A stretch of DNA of 38,864 nucleotides from contig JAJZBQ010000012.1 in the NCBI GenBank assembly GCA_021798835.1, positions 1-38,864 on the forward strand, read 5' to 3'. Under the pieces are notes generated by a model that saw only the letters and a list, made by a program, of their open reading frames with translations, did not search any database and was not told the origin of the DNA. This document shows positions 23,990-32,731 of this stretch, in pieces. The first letter of the stretch is position 1. Each line of letters opens with the position of its first letter. A program made the translations under genes and the position numbers. This stretch comes from Pseudomonadota bacterium (GTDB taxonomy: Bacteria > Pseudomonadota > Gammaproteobacteria > Burkholderiales > Ferrovaceae).

Positions 23990-25660
23990 TCGCCCCGGTA
24001 TTGAATGCGGTCCCCTTCATTGTGGCCGGAAAGAAGGTGAATTCCAAAGAAAACCCCCAGCCGAAGCCGGGGGCAGGTTGATGGAAGGGGATTACCCTTT
24101 CGTGCCCCTGTATGGGGCGGTATTTGATGCAGGGTGGCGATGAGGACACCGCTGCCTGTTGTCACGACCTGGTCATTCATGGCCGTGGTGCGACGATAGG
24201 TCCACGAGGGACACAGTATTTCTCCTTTTGTGATTTACCGTTTTGGATGGACGGTGGTTTACGAAGGGTAGGGGCCCTTGTTCTGGGCGTACCTGTCCCG
24301 GCTTGATGTGTCCATGACGGACACAAATGGGCGAACTGCCCCGATATGACCGGCGCCAACCGGTCTTGCACAATCAGCGGTGGGCCGCCAAGCCCGCCAC
24401 TCCCACGGAACCGGCCAAGGTTCCATCGATCTGCTGCTCTCTGCACTCACCCTTTTCGGCGCTCAGGTGCCAACCCGAGTTGGTCTGTTCGACCTCTCCC
24501 AAGGATTTCGTCCAGGGGATTGATTGCCTAATGGGCCCGCTTACGGTCACTCAGTGGACGACGGATCGTGAGTCCGTTGCCGACAACGCTGCCAGCGCTG
24601 CCGAAACTGATCGAACGCTTTCGGTTAGGTTGTTTGTGTATCACGACGACCAGAGTTCACCCGGACAGTCAAAGAACCATTTTCTGGCGCATCTCCAGAA
24701 TTTCCAGGACCCGAAGGTGGTAAAGCGGTTCCTGTACGCCTTGGTTTCCGTTATGTGGTGATTCGCAGGCATTTCAGCCCTAGACCCAATTCATCGTCTC
24801 GCACATGGCACCATTTGACAGGTGCGTTGTCGGTTTGAGCTATCAATGCCGCAGGTGGGCTTCCAGGTGCGACCCTGTTCACCTCCTGCTGGCCCGATCC
24901 GTCCGGGACACTTTGTCCCATCGAACCGACGCTGGCTTTTATCCAGCCTCACAGCCATCCCAGTGCGCAACCGTTACGCGGTTTCCACGCGTCCCGGCGT
25001 CCGGACTTTTACCGGATTTTCCACAACCAGGGACACCACGGCATTTCCTCCGTGGGCCCGTTTCCCTACCGCACACCTCCCGTTCCCTGTTCGACAGGAA
25101 CAAGGACGAGCAGGGGCTGAAATGTCTGGTTTAGTCTGCCAAATGGCAGGGTTGTCCAGACATCTCGCCCTTGCACCGTGCATGCGAATTTCTCCGCACA
25201 CGGCGCCAATGCAGAAATTCCGAAGTCCTGGCGGGACCCCGGCGTGGGCTTGGCAGCCCAGACGCGTTGCGCGTCGTGGCAGAATCGAATGGCTGTGTCG
25301 GGTGGCGGCCCGACCGATGATCTCTGGGGTCAGAGAACACGGGTCGGGTCACCACGGGACAGGGAGCGGTGCCGCATTCGATCATGCGTTGGTCTCATCA
25401 GGTATTGTTTTGCATGCGTGTGTAAGATTTGAGATTTGTGGAATTTGTGAGGTCGGGATTGCGTGGCGGTGCCTCAGGGTCATGGAGCAGTGCTTGATTC
25501 TTTATCCGGTGTTTTTCGTTAGAGGATTTGATTGCTTCTCTCCCACCTTCATTCCGTGTCGCCTGAGATAGAGGCTATGAGGTTGATAAAACAGGATTTG
25601 TGTCATCGGAACGGCCCATGATCCGTTGCTCAGGTATCTGGTTGAGTTAGGGGAATACCC
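23990..25660. other. Gene-poor island segment, no gene I can support
   Basis: About 1.67 kb has no reading frame with a recognisable domain. The longest open frame on the plus strand (about 24822-25571) has Arg/Pro/Cys-rich sequence without motifs and is probably spurious. On the minus strand a possible 63-codon ORF (24450-24259, starting GTG) and a 13-codon ORF behind AGGAG near 24220 run toward the terminator at 24047-24073, but neither is convincing. Several short GC-rich palindromes occur between 24880 and 25110. The region may hold a decayed gene, small phage-type genes or a structured RNA. Confidence 0.4.
24047..24073 (-). terminator. Rho-independent terminator on the minus strand with UUCG loop
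   Basis: Read on the minus strand, an 8-bp stem (CCCCCGGC / GCTGGGGG, with one G-T pair) closes a TTCG tetraloop and runs directly into TTTTCTTT. This is a very stable terminator. No gene is convincingly assigned upstream of it, which suggests an unrecognised minus-strand transcript from about 24250-24450. Confidence 0.7.
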
Positions 25661-26335
25661 ATGAAGATCTACGATGACATCACCCCGGCACTGAAGGCGA
25701 TTTTGTTTCACTTTGTTCGAGGATATACGGTGTGGACCAGTTTCGTCGTGCCTGCCGAGAAGGTGTAGGGGATCGCCAGCAAGTGGGCTGAAGCCTATGG
25801 AACCCAGTTGCCCTCTTGGAAACGACAGGATCGCAAGGAGAAGAAACTGGCGACGGCGGTGGCCTTGGCTGGCCCGGTGATTTCCCGGCCTGGGATGAGG
25901 CAGGTGATGCTGATGGCGACGGAACACGCCCTGACCATGCCCAAGGCATCGGACTGGTCGAGAGAGAAATGGCTGACGCGGTTGCCGGAGTTCTCGGAAT
26001 TCGTGATGGTCCACGAGCCACGGGAGGGGGCAGAGTATGCCTGGAGTTGGCGGATACAGGAGCGGGTGTTGAATGGGTTGCAGCAGCACCTGGTGGCGTT
26101 GGTGAAGGTGGGTGATGTAGGGCAAGTGAGGCACGAGACGACGCACTGGGTGCGGTTCTATCCGATGTATGGGGGGGTGCGCCGTCAGATCAGGCGGATG
26201 TACCGGGGGGCTGCGAAGTTATGGGCTGCCACGCGCAAGAGCGACTGGCCGGGACCGGACCCGGAACGGTTGCCGGCGATGATCGGGTTCAGGAAAGATC
26301 CGGGCGTGGTGGCTGGGGTCAAGAGGGTGGGGTGA
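25661..26335 (+). pseudogene. Unrecognised protein of 224 codons interrupted by one amber codon
   Basis: From the ATG at 25661 (MKIYDDITPALKAILF) the frame runs to 26335 with a single in-frame TAG at 25766-25768 (codon 36). The downstream part is rich in Arg, Trp and Met, with segments such as LPSWKRQDRKEKKLATAVAL, WSREKWLTRLPEFSEFV and THWVRFYPMYGGVRRQIRRM. The base composition and codon-position pattern look like real coding sequence across the stop. I do not recognise the family. It may be a broken gene, or its downstream part may start at an internal ATG or TTG after the stop. It converges on the minus-strand DUF927 operon. Confidence 0.5.
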
Positions 26336-26364
26336 GTTGGTTTGTCCTGGATTTTGGGGTTCTG

Positions 26365-26432
26365 GGGGGTGACCGGGGGGCCGTGAAAGCCAATACTGGC
26401 GGGCTCTCCCCCAAGCCCCCAGTACCCCCGGC
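26365..26432 (+). repeat. 68-bp repeat, left copy of an inverted pair
   Basis: The segment is repeated in inverted orientation at 26763-26830 with about four mismatches in 68 bases. Read on the plus strand it encodes VKANTGGLSPKPP, which the partner also encodes on the opposite strand. Confidence 0.85.
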
Positions 26433-26458
26433 GATTTTACATGGGTTGTTTACGACCC

Positions 26459-26944
26459 CTATTCCCGAGTCCCCTGTCTGGCGTCATGAGTCGTGATGTA
26501 ATTTTGAACCAGTTCCAACAATTTGAAGGAATCATAGTGTTGTAACGGTATTGCCATTTGAAATGTCCCAATCGGTCGGATACCAATGGAGACCATGACA
26601 GGATCGGTGGTGATGTTATCTACGATAATGGCATATTTCTTTAGAGGGTCAGTTCCTAGCATGTCCAGGACCATTTGACGCCATGGTTCAATGACATCGG
26701 GTTCTGGGCTAACTGTCTGAATGCATCCAACCTCAATTTTTCTGTCAGGTTCGCTGTTTTTTGCCGGGGGTGCCGGGGGTTTGGGGGAGAGCCCGCCAGT
26801 ATTGGCTTTCACGGCCCCCCAGTCACCCCCAGATGCGGGAGTTGCGGGGGTCATCAGTTCGGCTGACGCGGGTTGATTTATTGCTACGCCACCTGCCAGC
26901 CTCCTGGCTGGCGGTTTGGTCAGTCTGGAGAGATCGAACCTCAT
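26459..26944 (-). CDS. Small unknown protein coupled to the DUF927 gene
   Basis: The 161-residue product starts at an ATG overlapping the stop of the DUF927 gene (TAATG), so the two are translationally coupled. The N-terminal third is low-complexity and Pro/Ala-rich (GAVKANTGGLSPKPPAPPA) and comes largely from the inverted repeat at 26763-26830. The C-terminal part looks folded, with IEPWRQMVLDMLGTDPLKKY, DPVMVSIGIRPIGTFQMAIP and DSFKLLELVQNYITTHD. I do not recognise a family. The position suggests a helper of the replication protein on the island. Confidence 0.55.
   Translation of the reverse strand: MRFDLSRLTKPPARRLAGGVAINQPASAELMTPATPASGGDWGAVKANTGGLSPKPPAPPAKNSEPDRKIEVGCIQTVSPEPDVIEPWRQMVLDMLGTDPLKKYAIIVDNITTDPVMVSIGIRPIGTFQMAIPLQHYDSFKLLELVQNYITTHDARQGTRE
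26763..26830 (-). repeat. 68-bp repeat, right copy of an inverted pair
   Basis: This is the inverted partner of 26365-26432, lying inside the coding sequence of the small coupled gene. About 330 bp separate the copies. The arms could form a long hairpin in single-stranded DNA or recombine to invert the segment between them. Confidence 0.85.
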
Positions 26945-29622
26945 TATTCGGCGTCCCAGAGGTTGCTGTTAATGACGTAGACTCTTGGCGTTCCGAATCC
27001 TGAAATACTTGGCTTTTGAGTAGAACGTCCATCACTGCCAGGTTCGAGCCACTTGTGGTCTTTCAAAACCGCAAGGACCTGCTTCTGCTCAAATCCTTTG
27101 CATAACTCTGTTTTGAAAATTTCGGGAAGCACCAGATATTCGGAATTTCCGTTGCGATTTTTTCGTATAAAACCCGCACGATTGATGATGCGTTGATCCT
27201 GGCTAATTGTGGGGTTTTCGAACCGCGATGATCCGTGTGCTTCAAAGAACCGTTTCACCTGATCCAGAATGGCCCGCTCTTCGCGATTTTCTATGCCACC
27301 GAAACCATCCAGCCAGTCAGCGAAGCATTTTTTGACCCCTTGAGTTGCCTCGCCTTCCGACCAACCAGTCAGTTGATAGTGGGTTGCCAGTTCTCCGGCA
27401 ACAGCCACGATACCGAACCGGCGAGCAACGCGCGTGACCTGACCCTCAGAACCGGGTGGAACCACCTCGCTGACAAAATCTTTGATGGCATTTGAAATAG
27501 TTTCAGGCAGGTTTGCCCGATCCTGAATGATATAACGCAGCCATTGCAGCCCGACAGCGCCATACGATTTAAAGGCAGCCTCCTTTATTGCCAAGGCAAA
27601 TGCAGTAGGGGATGGTTGCCCATGGATGTTCTCGAAGCAACCCATCCCGGAACCCGCATCGGCAGGGATGTCTGCCAGACGAATCTCCTGACCGGCATTG
27701 GCTTGTTTTCCGACTGTGGCCATGTGTGTGGTAATTCCCACTTCGCCGGAGGATAGGAACAAAATTCTCCAGGAAGCAGAGGGCCTGGCCGTCCCGTTAC
27801 GGGATGCCCTGGTCTTGCCCTGGCCGTTTGCAAGCAAATAGGCAACATCTCCGGCTTCCTTGGGATCGATCTGACCAAGTTCATCCAGAATCAGGAGCCC
27901 ATCGTTGTGCAGGGCCGCCAAACCCTCCAAACCGTTTGCAGTGGCACGCCAGAGTCTGGGGTAGGTGTCCGGGTTCCCCCAAACTGAGGCCGCCACCTTG
28001 AGGATCGTGGATTTTCCTGAAGATGAACTACCTTTGAAGTTGAAGCCGCCGGAATCCTCGTTGATCAGGTTCAGCAGCGGTGCTGCGAAGGCGGCTGACA
28101 GCGCAAACAGCAGCCGGGAGTTTTCAACGGCCATGGAGGCCAACGAATCGCGCCAAGATTCAGCGGTCCCAGCTCTCGAAAATGCCGGTTCGATGGCGTG
28201 CGAATTCTGGAAAACCAAAGTCTCAGAAGACTGGCCGATTACTTCTTTTGTCGTTACATATAGTTCATCATGCCAGCCCAACTTGTCGACACAGCGTGCG
28301 CGCACATCAACGGGGTACATCTGCAAAAATGACGTCAGTAAGTCCCTCGCCCCTTTGCTCGGGGCAATCGTGACACCTAATTCGGCAAGCTCGCGCCGCA
28401 TCTCTGAGCTGTCACCCTGAAGGATTTCCATAGGCATTGCCCACTCGTGCAGGACATTGTCTGAGTCTTTCCAGCGAAGCAGACGACCCCAAGCGTTGCT
28501 CGACCTGTCTCGAGTGAGCGCTTCTACGGTGATTTTCGAGCAAATCCAGAGCGGGTCTGGTTTAACACCATTCTTGTCGGGCTGGCCGATGAATACGACC
28601 CCTTGACTAGACACGATGAACTGACCACCACCGAAATCAAACGGAAAGCATTTTTTTTCTTGGGGGTTGGTGGAGTCAGGAAGGGCGGCTGGAACTGCAG
28701 CAGCCTCTATGACCTTTCTGACGCTGCCCAGACCAAGCTGTTGCTGCATATCGTTGAAATCCGTGTCGGACTTCTGCCGATTTTCTCCAAACAACGGGAC
28801 AGCCAAAAGACCGTTGATTTTAACAGCCGCCTCGGTGGCTTTGGTGAGGCCGGGGTTGCCTTCGGTTTGATGGTCATCATCCGCGCAGATGGTGATCGTC
28901 ATCTTTGGGTATCGCTGGCGGAGTGCCTGAGCCACTGGAAGCAGATTACCGGCGTTGAACGCGATCACCACTGGAAGCCCTGTTTCGGTGAAAACGCTTG
29001 CCCCAGTTGCAAAACCTTCGGCCAGGCAGACCTTTGAGGCTCCGTCGAGGTTTCCGATGACAAAACCATTACCCGAGATTTTTCCACCTGACAGGAAGCG
29101 TTTTTTGCCGACCGGGTTTATGAATTGCAACGAATTCGGGGTGTTGTCTAGGTCGCACACAGGAATGACTAACTCGTTTTCGTACAGTCGTACACCACAA
29201 GCGGTAATTCCTTTACCAATCAAATAGGGATGACTGTCAGGCGCCGGTGCAGCAGAAGTCCAGAGGGTGGTCGCATTTCTCGCGGCTGTGGCATGGCGCT
29301 CGATTTCGTCCGCTTTGTGGGTTGCCTGAGCGGATTTCAAGAAGGCTCTGTATTCAGCCAGTTCTTTGGGCGTCAGACGGTGCTCGGGTTTTTGATGCCA
29401 GTTTTTCTTGATGCCTGAGCGCCAGCAGCCAAAGCAGCCACCGGGTGAGGTTCCATTAAAAAGGATATACCATCCAGCATCGTCACCTTTTTCCCCGTTC
29501 GATGAAAACCTGTGCAGTTTCCCATCGGGGATCAAGGTCTCAGGCGGATTGATGCCCGAATCCCGGATGCATTGAATGAAGTTCTGGAGATGGTCGTTCG
29601 AAGAGAATGTTGCTTGCGTCAT
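26944..29622 (-). CDS. Toprim/DUF927 primase-helicase-like replication protein
   Basis: The 892-residue protein has the architecture used by many integrative elements and satellites for their own replication. An N-terminal zinc-like segment (CFGCW near residue 63) comes first. A Toprim region follows at about 185-285, with KVCLAEGFATGASVF holding the conserved Glu and ITICADDDHQ holding the acidic cluster. Then comes DUF927 (from FDFGGGQFIVSSQGVVF, about 320), a helicase-type ATPase with Walker A GSSSSGKSTIL near 527 and Walker B GLLILDELGQID near 575. It probably primes and unwinds DNA at an origin on the island. Its 3' end is coupled to the small gene at 26459. An AT-richer 68-bp gap separates it from the membrane-protein gene upstream. 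Confidence 0.85.
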   Translation of the reverse strand: MTQATFSSNDHLQNFIQCIRDSGINPPETLIPDGKLHRFSSNGEKGDDAGWYILFNGTSPGGCFGCWRSGIKKNWHQKPEHRLTPKELAEYRAFLKSAQATHKADEIERHATAARNATTLWTSAAPAPDSHPYLIGKGITACGVRLYENELVIPVCDLDNTPNSLQFINPVGKKRFLSGGKISGNGFVIGNLDGASKVCLAEGFATGASVFTETGLPVVIAFNAGNLLPVAQALRQRYPKMTITICADDDHQTEGNPGLTKATEAAVKINGLLAVPLFGENRQKSDTDFNDMQQQLGLGSVRKVIEAAAVPAALPDSTNPQEKKCFPFDFGGGQFIVSSQGVVFIGQPDKNGVKPDPLWICSKITVEALTRDRSSNAWGRLLRWKDSDNVLHEWAMPMEILQGDSSEMRRELAELGVTIAPSKGARDLLTSFLQMYPVDVRARCVDKLGWHDELYVTTKEVIGQSSETLVFQNSHAIEPAFSRAGTAESWRDSLASMAVENSRLLFALSAAFAAPLLNLINEDSGGFNFKGSSSSGKSTILKVAASVWGNPDTYPRLWRATANGLEGLAALHNDGLLILDELGQIDPKEAGDVAYLLANGQGKTRASRNGTARPSASWRILFLSSGEVGITTHMATVGKQANAGQEIRLADIPADAGSGMGCFENIHGQPSPTAFALAIKEAAFKSYGAVGLQWLRYIIQDRANLPETISNAIKDFVSEVVPPGSEGQVTRVARRFGIVAVAGELATHYQLTGWSEGEATQGVKKCFADWLDGFGGIENREERAILDQVKRFFEAHGSSRFENPTISQDQRIINRAGFIRKNRNGNSEYLVLPEIFKTELCKGFEQKQVLAVLKDHKWLEPGSDGRSTQKPSISGFGTPRVYVINSNLWDAE

Positions 29623-29690
29623 GTTCGAGCCTCATTGCTATTATGGGCACGACCATCACGGCGCAGGTAGGTTGACTTACGATTTACACT

Positions 29691-30182
29691 TTATACGGCG
29701 CCATATGATCGGCCCGAGTTTAAACTGAAGTGTGCTACTAGGATTTCGTTCAGATTGACTCGGGCCTGATGGCGAGGAGGTTCTGCGGGTGGGGCGATGT
29801 CACGGGAGATGAACTGGTCATCCCCAGACTTGTTTGATACGGCATCAAAGGTGTTTGGAAGCAAAAGGGTGTCGGTTTGGACCGAATCAGCAACATCCTC
29901 ACCAAGTTTTTTAAACCAGGCGATGGCTGAACTCCAGGCGGGTAGCCAAAAGACGAAAAAAATCATCAAAATCTTGGCAATTACAATGGCGCCCGGAGCC
30001 CCAGTCATTATCGCCAGGCCAAGCAGGATGACAGGGACAGACAGTGTGGCAACGAAGGCAATCGCGACCAAAGGGAACGAACCGTAATAAAACCCAGGCT
30101 TCATGAGTTCAGCCCGACAGCCTTCGGCTGCGGCCCGTAACTTCAGAGTAACTTGCTGATTGATGAGTGAAATTTTTCCCAT
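29691..30182 (-). CDS. Small inner-membrane protein of unknown function
   Basis: The 163-residue product has two hydrophobic helices in the middle: residues about 32-58 (GSFPLVAIAFVATLSVPVIL) and 62-90 (PGAIVIAKILMIFFVFWLPA). It has a basic N-terminus and a polar tail of about 65 residues containing APPAEPPRHQ. I recognise no family. It lies between the HTH protein gene and the DUF927 gene on the same strand and could belong to one island operon. Confidence 0.55.
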   Translation of the reverse strand: MGKISLINQQVTLKLRAAAEGCRAELMKPGFYYGSFPLVAIAFVATLSVPVILLGLAIMTGAPGAIVIAKILMIFFVFWLPAWSSAIAWFKKLGEDVADSVQTDTLLLPNTFDAVSNKSGDDQFISRDIAPPAEPPRHQARVNLNEILVAHFSLNSGRSYGAV

Positions 30183-30313
30183 GGAACGGACACTACCATG
30201 GAGAAACTTATCCTGTCAAGGGTTTGGACTACAATTTTCGGTTGGTCGGAAATCATCATCTGCAAAGTGTTGCTGTCGGCTGTCTGAGGCATGGGAAGGA
30301 ACCGCCGACCCAT

Positions 30314-31042
30314 TTAAACCCGTTTCCAGGACTCTGCGTGTGCCACGCCGATGCCATACCAGTCTGAGGTGTCAATAGCCTGTACGCAGCCTTCAGCACA
30401 GAATAGTTCTATCAGTTTGTGGTTTTTTAGGGAGTTGAGTATTTGACGAACTGCGGCGTAACTATGTCCTGTAATTTCGGAAAGTTCGGTAATCGATCTG
30501 GGCTGCCGATCTCTGATGGTTTGCAACAGATCACAAGCGCTGTCGGTCAGGATTGACTGAAGTGCAGCATCAGAGGGGAACCAGATGTTGGGGTTTTTCC
30601 AGACGCCCCCCTGTGCGATTTTCAGTAGATGGTTGCGGATAGTCTCTTGTCCAATACGGTCGGAGTCATTCGCGCATCTTTTCATGAGCAGGATGTGGTC
30701 GATTCCTGTGAAGAAGTCCATCAGGAGATCAGTTGTCGAGGAATAAGTGCAGAGTTTTCCGGTGGTTCGTACCTGACGTCGGAGAGGATTGTAATCGAAC
30801 CGACGTGCGGGAAAATGTTCTGCCGGAATTGGATTGCTGAGACTGGCATTCTTGAAGACCAGCAACTGAGTGCCGTGTGGCCCCAGAAGTGATAGCTCAA
30901 AACTGACGCCGTGTGGATGTGTCCGAGACACGACTCTATCGTTTACATCGAACTGAGCCAGATAACCTCTCCCTTGGTTCAGAACATAGTCCTGAAGGCT
31001 CAGCAAGTGCTCCAGATTGTGGTGTGTGACTTCGATTGTCAT
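30314..31042 (-). CDS. Unknown protein with C-terminal winged-helix-like domain
   Basis: The 242-residue product has an N-terminal region without recognised motifs (LSLQDYVLNQGRGYLAQFDV, GVSFELSLLGPHGTQLLVF). Its C-terminal segment reads as a DNA-binding wing: LLQTIRDRQPRSITELSEIT, then GHSYAAVRQILNSLKNHKLIEL. This resembles MarR/HVO_A0114-like regulators. It starts 28 bp downstream of the integrase stop on the same strand, so it may be co-transcribed and may regulate excision or the replication genes. The function is inferred only from the HTH-like segment. Confidence 0.55.
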   Translation of the reverse strand: MTIEVTHHNLEHLLSLQDYVLNQGRGYLAQFDVNDRVVSRTHPHGVSFELSLLGPHGTQLLVFKNASLSNPIPAEHFPARRFDYNPLRRQVRTTGKLCTYSSTTDLLMDFFTGIDHILLMKRCANDSDRIGQETIRNHLLKIAQGGVWKNPNIWFPSDAALQSILTDSACDLLQTIRDRQPRSITELSEITGHSYAAVRQILNSLKNHKLIELFCAEGCVQAIDTSDWYGIGVAHAESWKRV

Positions 31043-31070
31043 GGGTTTTCTCCTTGGCTGAGGCGGTTCC

Positions 31071-32288
31071 TCAAGCGGCCAGTTGAGGGCATGGGGCGAC
31101 TTGCTCCACAGGCTTGACTGGAAAGCCCATGTTGAGCGTGACGGCCTTTGAGACCTGGTTGGCTGCGTCGATTAGGGTGCCTTGGCTCAGATGGGCATAA
31201 CGCTGGGTGGTTTTGATCTGGGTATGTCCCAGAATCTTCTGGACCTCATAGAGTGAGCGTCCTGCGTTGACCAGGAACGAGGCAAAACTGTGGCGCAGGT
31301 CATGAATACGCACATCGGCCAGTCCGGCATGATTACGGGCGGTATTCCATGATGCGAATATGGACACATAGGGTTTGTGGGTTTTGGGGTTGGCGAACAC
31401 CCAGGGGCAGTTGTCATTCCGTGGGATGGTGGCCAGCAACTGCAAAACCCCGTCTGACAGAGGGACATGGCGCGGACGCCCTGCCTTGGTGGTGGGGATT
31501 CTCCATTGCTTGCGGGTCAGATCGAAATCCTCCCACTTGGAGTCCAGCACCTCGCGTTTTCGGGCCCCGGTCAGGATCAGCATGGGGATGATATAACGGA
31601 GCATGGAGTTATCACTCTGGCACACCGATTGATATAGGCACTGTGCCTCTGTCTCGGTCAGGAAACGTTCTTTTTTGCCGGCAAGGTCCTCGAACAAGGG
31701 CACATCCTTGGTTGGGTTGGCTGTGATTCCAGGGATTTCCCAGCGCACGGCCAGGTTCATGGCATAGCGCAGCAGGATCAGACACCGGTTGCAGGTGCCC
31801 AGGGCATAGTCCTTGGCACGCATACCATGGTGAAACTGGATCACATCGTGTTTGGTGATCTCGTCCAGGTGCTTCTTGCCAAGGGCTGGCAGAAGATGAT
31901 TGCGCAGGTAGGAGTCATCTGAGACCCAGGAGCGCTTGTAGCCCTTCACGAAGGGCATGTAGCGCTGCTCGATGAACTCAGAGAATGTGGGGACTTGACG
32001 GAGCGTTGCCTTCTCGGCAGCAGGATCGATGCCCAGAGCAATCTGGCCGCGTAATTTCATGGCTGCCTTTTTTGCTTGATCGAAAGTGATGGATTTTGCG
32101 TCACCAATACGTAACTGATGCTGCTTGGCACGGGCGTCGGTGTAGCGAAGATAGAAGGTTTTTCCACCGGTACGGCGCACTTCAAGCATTAATCCTTTAC
32201 AATGTGAATCAAATATGTCTAATTTGTCTTTGCCTTTTGGGCATATGGCGGATTTGATAAATTGCGGAGTGAGGGCGGTAACCGGCAT
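31071..32288 (-). CDS. Tyrosine-family site-specific integrase (DUF4102-type)
   Basis: The 405-residue recombinase would integrate and excise the island. It has an N-terminal DUF4102-like arm-binding domain (KSAICPKGKDKLDIFDSHCK, GLMLEVRRTGGKTFYLRYTD) and a core-binding SAM-like domain (about 105-195). The catalytic domain shows Arg in LTGARKREVL near 238, HDLRH near 329, and LGHTQIKTTQRYAH with the nucleophilic Tyr near 362. This is the P4/prophage-type layout and is full length. No tRNA gene lies beside it, so the usual attachment site is not apparent. It is divergent from the XRE gene at 32349, with a 60-bp AT-rich spacer between them. Confidence 0.92.
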   Translation of the reverse strand: MPVTALTPQFIKSAICPKGKDKLDIFDSHCKGLMLEVRRTGGKTFYLRYTDARAKQHQLRIGDAKSITFDQAKKAAMKLRGQIALGIDPAAEKATLRQVPTFSEFIEQRYMPFVKGYKRSWVSDDSYLRNHLLPALGKKHLDEITKHDVIQFHHGMRAKDYALGTCNRCLILLRYAMNLAVRWEIPGITANPTKDVPLFEDLAGKKERFLTETEAQCLYQSVCQSDNSMLRYIIPMLILTGARKREVLDSKWEDFDLTRKQWRIPTTKAGRPRHVPLSDGVLQLLATIPRNDNCPWVFANPKTHKPYVSIFASWNTARNHAGLADVRIHDLRHSFASFLVNAGRSLYEVQKILGHTQIKTTQRYAHLSQGTLIDAANQVSKAVTLNMGFPVKPVEQVAPCPQLAA

Positions 32289-32348
32289 AATATATCCTTG
32301 TTAAAAAAGTGTTATAAATATATCAATAAACATCACACTGGAGTCATT
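32289..32348. promoter_or_regulatory. AT-rich divergent promoter region between integrase and XRE gene
   Basis: This 60-bp spacer is very AT-rich (TTAAAAAAGTGTTATAAATA) and must carry signals for both directions. TTGTTA at 32298-32303 is a possible plus-strand -35. The XRE product could control both transcripts from here. Confidence 0.4.
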
Positions 32349-32705
32349 ATGCATTATTTTCGGGCTACAAGTCAAGAAAAATCTGTCCGTGTGTCTAATT
32401 CGATAAAAATGGCTGTGTTGGTGCGCGCCTTGCGCAATGCTTTTGGCATGAGTCAGGGATATCTGGCGCAGGTGGCGGGTTTATCGCGTCCTACCTTGAA
32501 TCGAATCGAAACCATGGATAAGCGTTCACCGCGTGCTGATACGCTGGAAGATCTGTTGCATGTATTCAGATCAATGGGGGTGGAGATCACGCTTTACGAT
32601 GAAGAGATTAATATTAGATTCACACAACCCGCACTGCTTGCGGCGGGTAGCAGCCTGGAAGGCAATGTCATCTCAGAAACTGATGGAAAGAGTGATCGGA
32701 CATAA
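32349..32705 (+). CDS. XRE-family HTH regulator paired with the DUF1016 nuclease
   Basis: The ATG at 32349 gives 118 residues. The open frame extends upstream to 32262 but would overlap the integrase start, so the shorter form is preferred. The HTH domain runs from about 20 to 80: VLVRALRNAFGMSQGYLAQV, AGLSRPTLNRIETMDKRSPR, then LEDLLHVFRSMGVEITLYDE. This form, ending with an amphipathic strand, resembles HipB/transcriptional antitoxin-like regulators. It is followed after 26 bp by the DUF1016 gene on the same strand, so the two are probably an operon that the XRE protein controls. Confidence 0.75.
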   Translation: MHYFRATSQEKSVRVSNSIKMAVLVRALRNAFGMSQGYLAQVAGLSRPTLNRIETMDKRSPRADTLEDLLHVFRSMGVEITLYDEEINIRFTQPALLAAGSSLEGNVISETDGKSDRT

Positions 32706-32731
32706 GTTGAACTTTTTGGAAGGTGAAAGGG

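Noticed and set aside
24822..25571. 249-codon open frame on the plus strand in the gene-poor island segment
   Set aside because: No motif, no ribosome-binding site, Arg/Pro/Cys-rich content and heavy overlap with other open frames make it look like chance openness in GC-rich DNA. A decayed gene cannot be excluded.
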